NCBI GenBank assembly: GCA_021324135.1
Contig: JAJPJO010000488.1
Location: 1 to 38,511 of the forward strand
DNA from: Pseudomonadota bacterium
Lineage (GTDB): Bacteria; Cyanobacteriota; Vampirovibrionia; Obscuribacterales; Obscuribacteraceae
Direction of reading: 5' to 3'
Length of the DNA: 38,511 nucleotides
Below are positions 34,214-38,511 of this stretch, in pieces. The notes under the pieces are model-generated. The model searched no databases. It was not told where the DNA came from and was given only the letters and a program-made list of their open reading frames with translations. The number at the start of each line of letters is the position of its first letter. The first letter of the stretch is position 1. The translations under genes and the position numbers were made by a program.

Positions 34214-34466
34214 GTCGCTGACCTCCCATGGTAGCCGGGCGAGCCCAACCTATATATAGGGCCCAGCCGATGGCAAGCGTAAGACGATTATGAGATCCAA
34301 TCAATAGTTTTGGAGTTATTTTGATATTCCTTTAACTTTGCAGTTCATTTTAGTCCATGTCCGTGACGAGCACTTGACATCGACCTCCCCGTACGAGGTT
34401 CGTACAAGAAGATTTACAATTGCCGGGCAGCCGGCGATTGTTGCACCATATGTAATACCACTCCAA
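34214..34466. other. Intergenic region upstream of the RND operon, with a short inverted repeat
   Basis: A 253-base stretch between the acidic protein gene and the adaptor. It should hold the RND operon promoter. I see a perfect 6-bp inverted repeat GTACGA-GGT-TCGTAC at 34391-34405, a plausible repressor operator but 178 bases from the start codon. An AT-rich palindrome CCTATATATAGG lies nearer the gene (34249-34260). No confident -35/-10 pair. Confidence 0.45.
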
Positions 34467-35378
34467 TCAGGCTTTCTTGTTTTGCGCAAACGCTTTGGTA
34501 AGTGGTATGGAGATCGTAATCGGTTGATCGATGCCAGGCAGGTTCACAGTCGTCGAGAGTAGCAATTGATTCTTTTCGTTTCTGCTGAGCAAACCGCTGC
34601 CGCGGACATCGACGACATACTCACCCAGAATAGGTAAAACGAAGGTCAGCCTCAGGCCTTTTCTTATGTTCATTCGCAGACCCTGCTTGGCTTTGTCGAC
34701 TATAGCGCCGAACTCCAGATCTTTGCCGAAGGTCAAGGCATTCAGCTCTACCAGGGGTGCAATCGGGTGCTTCAACTTCAAGACAAGCTCACTCTTGCGC
34801 TTGATCACGACATCGCATTCGAGCGGCCCCTTCGGCACGACGTTCAGCGACTTCACTCCGGTCAGCTCGGAGACTAACTCCGCAATCAGATCCACGGCAA
34901 ACTGATAGGTGAATTTACCCATCGTAGTCAGTTCGTTGAAAATATTTTTGGCAACTTCATGCCGCTCCTCACCAATGATGCTGACTAGCTGCCGCTCAAT
35001 CTCGCGATACATGATGGGAACGGCTTGCTCAACCGTGATTTTCGTCTGCCTCTGCTGATCGTTCTTGACTGGATTTTCATCAGCCAATCTACTCTTTATC
35101 TCGGAGTCGGCAGATTGATTTTCAATCTCCAGGCTGGATTCGATCAGGATTTCAGATTCGACTGCCACCTCAACATCAATGGCGTTTTCCAATGCGATTG
35201 CCTCTGATTTGATTGAAACTTCTGAGTCAGTTGAAACTTCGCCTTCAATGGTCGCTTCAATCTGGCTGACAGATTCCTCTTCCATCGACTCGCCTGCAGA
35301 AGATGGCACGCCCGACTCTGACGACTTCTGTGAAACAAAACTGTCGTCTGCAGGTTGTGGTTTTTGCTCTTCCGTCAT
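34467..35378 (-). CDS. Acidic protein of unknown function
   Basis: This 303-residue protein has a strongly acidic first third in which short units such as SEVSIKSE, VEVAVESE and LIESSLEIE recur, so it is probably disordered there. The rest (from about residue 115) is a folded alpha/beta domain: YREIERQLVSIIGEERHEVAKN, then strands ECDVVIKRKSELVLKL, LRLTFVLPILGEYVVDVRG, and NLPGIDQPITISIPL. No signal peptide and no recognised family. The gene lies 74 bases downstream of the sigma-factor gene on the same strand and may share its transcript. Confidence 0.65.
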   Translation of the reverse strand: MTEEQKPQPADDSFVSQKSSESGVPSSAGESMEEESVSQIEATIEGEVSTDSEVSIKSEAIALENAIDVEVAVESEILIESSLEIENQSADSEIKSRLADENPVKNDQQRQTKITVEQAVPIMYREIERQLVSIIGEERHEVAKNIFNELTTMGKFTYQFAVDLIAELVSELTGVKSLNVVPKGPLECDVVIKRKSELVLKLKHPIAPLVELNALTFGKDLEFGAIVDKAKQGLRMNIRKGLRLTFVLPILGEYVVDVRGSGLLSRNEKNQLLLSTTVNLPGIDQPITISIPLTKAFAQNKKA

Positions 35379-35452
35379 GCGACTCGTTTGGACCGAATTG
35401 GGCTGTACAAGCCCGACTCAACCTGAAAGACCCCTGAAAATTCGATTATAGC

Positions 35453-36439
35453 TCAGTTCAAGAAATCCTTGAAGTTTGAAAAAGTCGGATCATTTCTCAA
35501 TTTTGTCAGCGCTTTCTTTTCAATCTGGCGGACGCGTTCTTTACTGACATTCAAGATTTGGCTGCAATAGTCGAGCGAGCGACCGATGCCGCTTCCCAGG
35601 CCGAAACGCATCTCGATTACATCTTTCTCCTGCGGCTTCAATCGCGCCACCGCCTCGCCGAGTTTCCTCTGCAGAATCGCCACTTCGGCATTATCCTCAG
35701 GCGGAGTCTGGCTGGTATCCTCGAGCAGATCGAGAATGGCTGTGTCGTCATCTTCGCCGACCGTTTTATCCAGTGAGATCAGCTTTGCCTCTGATTTAAG
35801 CAAGGCAGAGACCTGAGCCTCTTCCAGCTGCGCCTCTGCGGCGATTTCCGGAATGGTTGGTCGCCGGCGCAGTTGCTCGCGCAATCGCCCTATGGCCTTG
35901 CGAATCTTAGCCAGCCGTTCTTGAACATGCACAGGCAATCTGATCGTCTGGGCCTTATCGTGAATGGCTCTGGTGATGGTTTGTCTTATCCACCAGGTGG
36001 CGTAAGTGGAGAATTTGTATCCGCGCTCCGGATCGAACTTCTCGGCTGCCTTCATCAAACCGATGCTGCCTTCCTGAATCAGATCCTGAAATGGCAGACC
36101 GCGATTTCTGTACCGTTTCGCTACGCTTACGACCAGGCGCAAGTTGGCTTGCACCAGTCTCCGCCTGGCAATTTCATCGCCGGCTTTCATGGCTCGTGAA
36201 AGCTCGATTTCTTCCCGGCCCGAGAGAAGCTTGTGCCTGCCGATCTCGCGCAAGTAAATGCTTGTGGAATCTTCCTCCATGGAGACCCAGCCGCTTTCGG
36301 GCTTGGTTGATTCCTTTGGCTGTCCCGACCAATCGCCTTCATCATCATAAAGAGCGAAATCGGCTCTTTCGATGTCATCGAAAAAGGACAGGTCTTCTAT
36401 TTCTTCGTGTGTATTTCCAAAACTCATGATTAAACCCAT
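35453..36439 (-). CDS. RNA polymerase sigma-70 factor, RpoD/SigA-like without region 1.1
   Basis: This 328-residue sigma factor contains region 1.2 ([16 protein letters not shown]), the full region 2 ([51 protein letters not shown]), region 3 and region 4 with the helix-turn-helix [21 protein letters not shown]. It lacks region 1.1, and the size fits the group 2 sigma factors of cyanobacteria and relatives, which act alongside the primary factor. Region 4.2 reads [10 protein letters not shown] where RpoD has a RTLEEVG-like segment, so -35 recognition may differ. The ATG at 36439 lacks a clear ribosome binding site; an in-frame ATG at 36427 is possible. Confidence 0.9.
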   Translation of the reverse strand: MGLIMSFGNTHEEIEDLSFFDDIERADFALYDDEGDWSGQPKESTKPESGWVSMEEDSTSIYLREIGRHKLLSGREEIELSRAMKAGDEIARRRLVQANLRLVVSVAKRYRNRGLPFQDLIQEGSIGLMKAAEKFDPERGYKFSTYATWWIRQTITRAIHDKAQTIRLPVHVQERLAKIRKAIGRLREQLRRRPTIPEIAAEAQLEEAQVSALLKSEAKLISLDKTVGEDDDTAILDLLEDTSQTPPEDNAEVAILQRKLGEAVARLKPQEKDVIEMRFGLGSGIGRSLDYCSQILNVSKERVRQIEKKALTKLRNDPTFSNFKDFLN

Positions 36440-36612
36440 GGCAAAACTATCTGCTGAGGCAGACTTGCAACGCTCTCCTATTTCCAGACTAAACCAATCT
36501 TGACAAATAAGCTGGACGTGAATCCAACTTTAATAAAAAAGTCAACAAATCCAGATTTTTGTAAAGACCGCAGTAATAGAGGGTTTAGCAACCAGGACTG
36601 AGGAGCAAATTC

Positions 36613-37965
36613 TCAGCCGACTGCGACCGCTTCTTTTTTCTCGATCGGGATTTGTTTGCTCAGCTTTTCGGCGCTCTCCGCCTCTTGAGCTACTGCATCC
36701 AGTCGTTTGTACTCAGCATTGAGCCTCAAGGCACAGTATGCCCAGAATGTGGCCGTAACAGCTCCAACGGCGATGATTCCAGGCGTGCCCAGGCCAAAGA
36801 CCGTATTGACCAGGAGAATCAGCACCCCGGCAAAGCCCCTGGAAAAGCGATAACAGAACATCTCGATGACCGGTTTGACCGTATAGAGCACGTCCCGGCT
36901 GGTGACGGTATATGTCAGCTCTTTGGCGGCTTTGAACCACGAGTGCCTGAGGGCTTCATCGCTGTGGAAGATGGCGATGACAATCATGGGATTGCCAAAG
37001 ACCGCAAAGGTCAAAAGCGAGCCCAGAATAGCCAGAGCCGAGGATGAGAGGCAGAGGCCGGAACCTAATTTACGCAAAACGGCTGCCACCAGGAATAGTT
37101 CTATGCCGAATTCGCACACGCCGCGCCAGCGCTCGAGATTGGCATCAAGGGCGGCTATGGCATCGCGACCGTGAGCCATGTTGTGCAGAACTTCATGGTA
37201 GAGAAACTGCACCAAATCCGGTGTTATGCGCTCGAACGATACAACCAACATCAAAAATAAGAGGAACTTGTTGCCGGCAATCAAACGCAAAGCCTCAGAC
37301 ATGCTTGAAACTTTCTGACGCTCGAACTCCTGAGCAGGCTTGCGTCTTCCCCGTACGGGCGCACCTTCGTTCATCTTCTCGATGAACAGGAAGATCGCCA
37401 GAGTGACGCCAACCAGAAATGCGGCCACCAATAACATATTTGTCGTGCCCACTGTTTGCACGAGCCCGGCCGTGATTGAGCTGCCTAAAACGGCTCCCAA
37501 TCCGCCTCCGGCGGCGACGATGCCGAACAATCGTTTAGCACTGCTGCTGTCGAACAGATCGTTGGCATACATCCAAAAAAGTGTGACGCCCATGATCGAG
37601 AATACATCCAGCCAGATCCAGAACAGTCCGGATGTAATTGCCGAGTCGAACTGGAATGCTTGCCACCACATAAGTAGATTGACCAGGAAAATTCCATAGA
37701 TCGAGCCGATCAACTTCTTTCTGGGCAGATAAGCGAATTTCGAATAAAGCCAGACGACCACACCGGTGATCAATGCCGTGCCCATATATACCCAGGGCAT
37801 ATTGTCGTTTCCCAGGCCGTCCAGAACCATTCCGCGTCGAATCGGGCGCAGGACGTAGTAAACGCAAATGAAAAGAAAGAGCCACAAAAAGAGCAGAAAT
37901 GTCTTGAGCCGCTCGCCCTTCTGCACGTTAAAAAAGTCGCTTATTGAGGCATGTGCTTTGGACAT
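36613..37965 (-). CDS. ATP/ADP translocase-family (Tlc/AAA-type) carrier
   Basis: This 450-residue membrane protein with about 11-12 hydrophobic helices belongs, by its layout and motifs, to the ADP/ATP or NTP/NDP exchange family of intracellular bacteria and their free-living relatives. The N-terminal region has LFICVYYVLRPIRRGMVLDGLG and the segment FWMYANDLFDSSSAKRLFGIVAAGGGLGAVLGS, typical of the family. A soluble stretch precedes the second half (PAQEFERQKVSSMSEA). The substrate is not determined; family members also carry other compounds. The ATG at 37965 has no strong ribosome binding site. Confidence 0.78.
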   Translation of the reverse strand: MSKAHASISDFFNVQKGERLKTFLLFLWLFLFICVYYVLRPIRRGMVLDGLGNDNMPWVYMGTALITGVVVWLYSKFAYLPRKKLIGSIYGIFLVNLLMWWQAFQFDSAITSGLFWIWLDVFSIMGVTLFWMYANDLFDSSSAKRLFGIVAAGGGLGAVLGSSITAGLVQTVGTTNMLLVAAFLVGVTLAIFLFIEKMNEGAPVRGRRKPAQEFERQKVSSMSEALRLIAGNKFLLFLMLVVSFERITPDLVQFLYHEVLHNMAHGRDAIAALDANLERWRGVCEFGIELFLVAAVLRKLGSGLCLSSSALAILGSLLTFAVFGNPMIVIAIFHSDEALRHSWFKAAKELTYTVTSRDVLYTVKPVIEMFCYRFSRGFAGVLILLVNTVFGLGTPGIIAVGAVTATFWAYCALRLNAEYKRLDAVAQEAESAEKLSKQIPIEKKEAVAVG

Positions 37966-38253
37966 ATCCGTGTAAACCAGCTCCGCATCAGAAACACCAT
38001 AGTGTAATAGTGATATTGGTCTCCACGGCAGCCGGGACCACTTCCGTTAATAAATCCGGAAACCCGCTGTCCTAGCCGATTCTGTGGTTAACGTGTATTT
38101 AATGGCTAATTAGATTTCTCTGATTTTTCAGGAGCTCGAAGATAAAGACTTGCAGCAAGCGGGTTTCAAGCCCCGAAAAAAAGGCATGACCTTAGATAGA
38201 TTTCGTTACAACTGAAGCAACTTGCAATGATCCGTTAATAATTGCTCTGGCGG
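37966..38253. other. Intergenic region, no gene seen
   Basis: About 290 bases upstream of the carrier gene. Short repeated strings (CTTGCAGCAAG, GGGTTTCAAGCCC) could form small hairpins, but there is no clear promoter or terminator and no convincing ORF. Confidence 0.35.
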
Positions 38254-38460
38254 TCACTTGTCGCTTTGCTTGCCAGCGCTCCGATCAGTTTGTGCTTCAT
38301 CGGCAGTATCAGGGTCGGAGACGGCCTTTGATGCTGATTCGCTCGAAAACAAATCGGACATGCTCAGCTCTGTACCACTTGGGCGCGGTCTGAGTGTGGC
38401 CACTATTTGGGCTGCGACCTGAAGAATGCTTTGCTTAAGCCGTTCGTAAAGTGATTGCAT
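38254..38460 (-). CDS. Candidate small ORF at window edge
   Basis: This 68-codon frame starts at ATG 38460. The encoded peptide has a short amphipathic helix (YERLKQSILQVAAQIVATL) and then a polar, Ser/Asp-rich tail. The ribosome binding site is weak, and an in-frame stop lies 36 bases upstream of the ATG, so it does not continue beyond the window. No family recognised. Confidence 0.4.
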   Translation of the reverse strand: MQSLYERLKQSILQVAAQIVATLRPRPSGTELSMSDLFSSESASKAVSDPDTADEAQTDRSAGKQSDK

Positions 38461-38511
38461 CCGCTTTGAGGGAAGCCTTATCGGCAGCGCTTTTGGTTAT
38501 GGACTCGAGGG

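Noticed and set aside
34391..34405. Palindrome GTACGA-GGT-TCGTAC as an RND repressor operator
   Set aside because: It is 178 bases from the start codon and I found no promoter next to it or a regulator gene nearby. I mention it only in the intergenic note.
36498..36540. TTGACA on the plus strand near 36500
   Set aside because: No -10 box lies at 15-19 bases, and no plus-strand gene follows.
1..38511. tRNA, rRNA, CRISPR or insertion sequence
   Set aside because: I looked for tRNA-like T-arm strings, regularly spaced repeats and transposase motifs and saw none convincing. A tRNAscan-SE and CRISPR search would be decisive.

Overview
The window is about 38.5 kb of bacterial chromosome with moderate GC content, densely packed with protein genes on both strands. 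I found no rRNA, tRNA, CRISPR array, transposase or phage gene. The cell envelope is Gram-negative (RND efflux pump with adaptor, TonB-type C-terminal domain, lipoprotein, MscS channel). A histidine kinase of the cyanobacterial Cph1 type followed by an Rcp1-like regulator, a sigma factor lacking region 1.1, many exported proteins unlike familiar families, TPR-caspase signalling and an ADP/ATP-translocase-type carrier, with no photosynthesis genes, make a non-photosynthetic relative of cyanobacteria (Melainabacteria/Vampirovibrionia, perhaps Obscuribacterales) my best guess. That assignment is inference from gene content only.

Layout. 0-5.5 kb: MscS channel; a receiver-PAS-histidine kinase overlapping a response regulator that carries C-terminal LRV-like repeats; an exported unknown; a tandem ferredoxin-fold protein. 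5.6-8.4 kb: class III PLP aminotransferase, one or two tiny ORFs, an SDR-type epimerase. 8.4-14.9 kb: a lipoprotein/PH-like membrane protein pair, a small coiled-coil protein, a tandem pair of exported TldD-like proteins (one with an intact metal site, one without), and a membrane protein with a TonB C-terminal domain. 15-18.9 kb: an exported alpha/beta hydrolase whose nucleophile serine is alanine, and a TPR-caspase protein. 19.1-23.5 kb: a four-gene amide-ligase cluster (esterase, RimK-like ATP-grasp, a second ATP-grasp, GCS2 ligase) that looks like a biosynthetic system for a small peptide or peptide-like metabolite. 23.5-26.7 kb: small unknowns and a LysM-like/C39-like protein. 26.7-29.5 kb: a methionine/aspartate-family operon (Cys/Met-metabolism PLP enzyme plus aspartate kinase). 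29.5-34.2 kb: RND pump and adaptor. 34.4-38.5 kb: acidic unknown, sigma factor, nucleotide-type carrier, small unknown ORF.

The strongest new signal is in the leader of the methionine operon. A consensus-like promoter is followed by a 20-codon leader ORF beginning MTMAMSMP (four Met in the first seven codons), a hairpin, and an intrinsic terminator just before the first gene's ribosome binding site. A 13-bp alternative pairing can form between the leader ORF and the terminator's 5' arm. This is the architecture of a methionine-codon transcription attenuator. Other points of interest are the exported TldD-like active/inactive pair, the amide-ligase cluster, the regulator-LRV fusion, and the Ser-to-Ala hydrolase.
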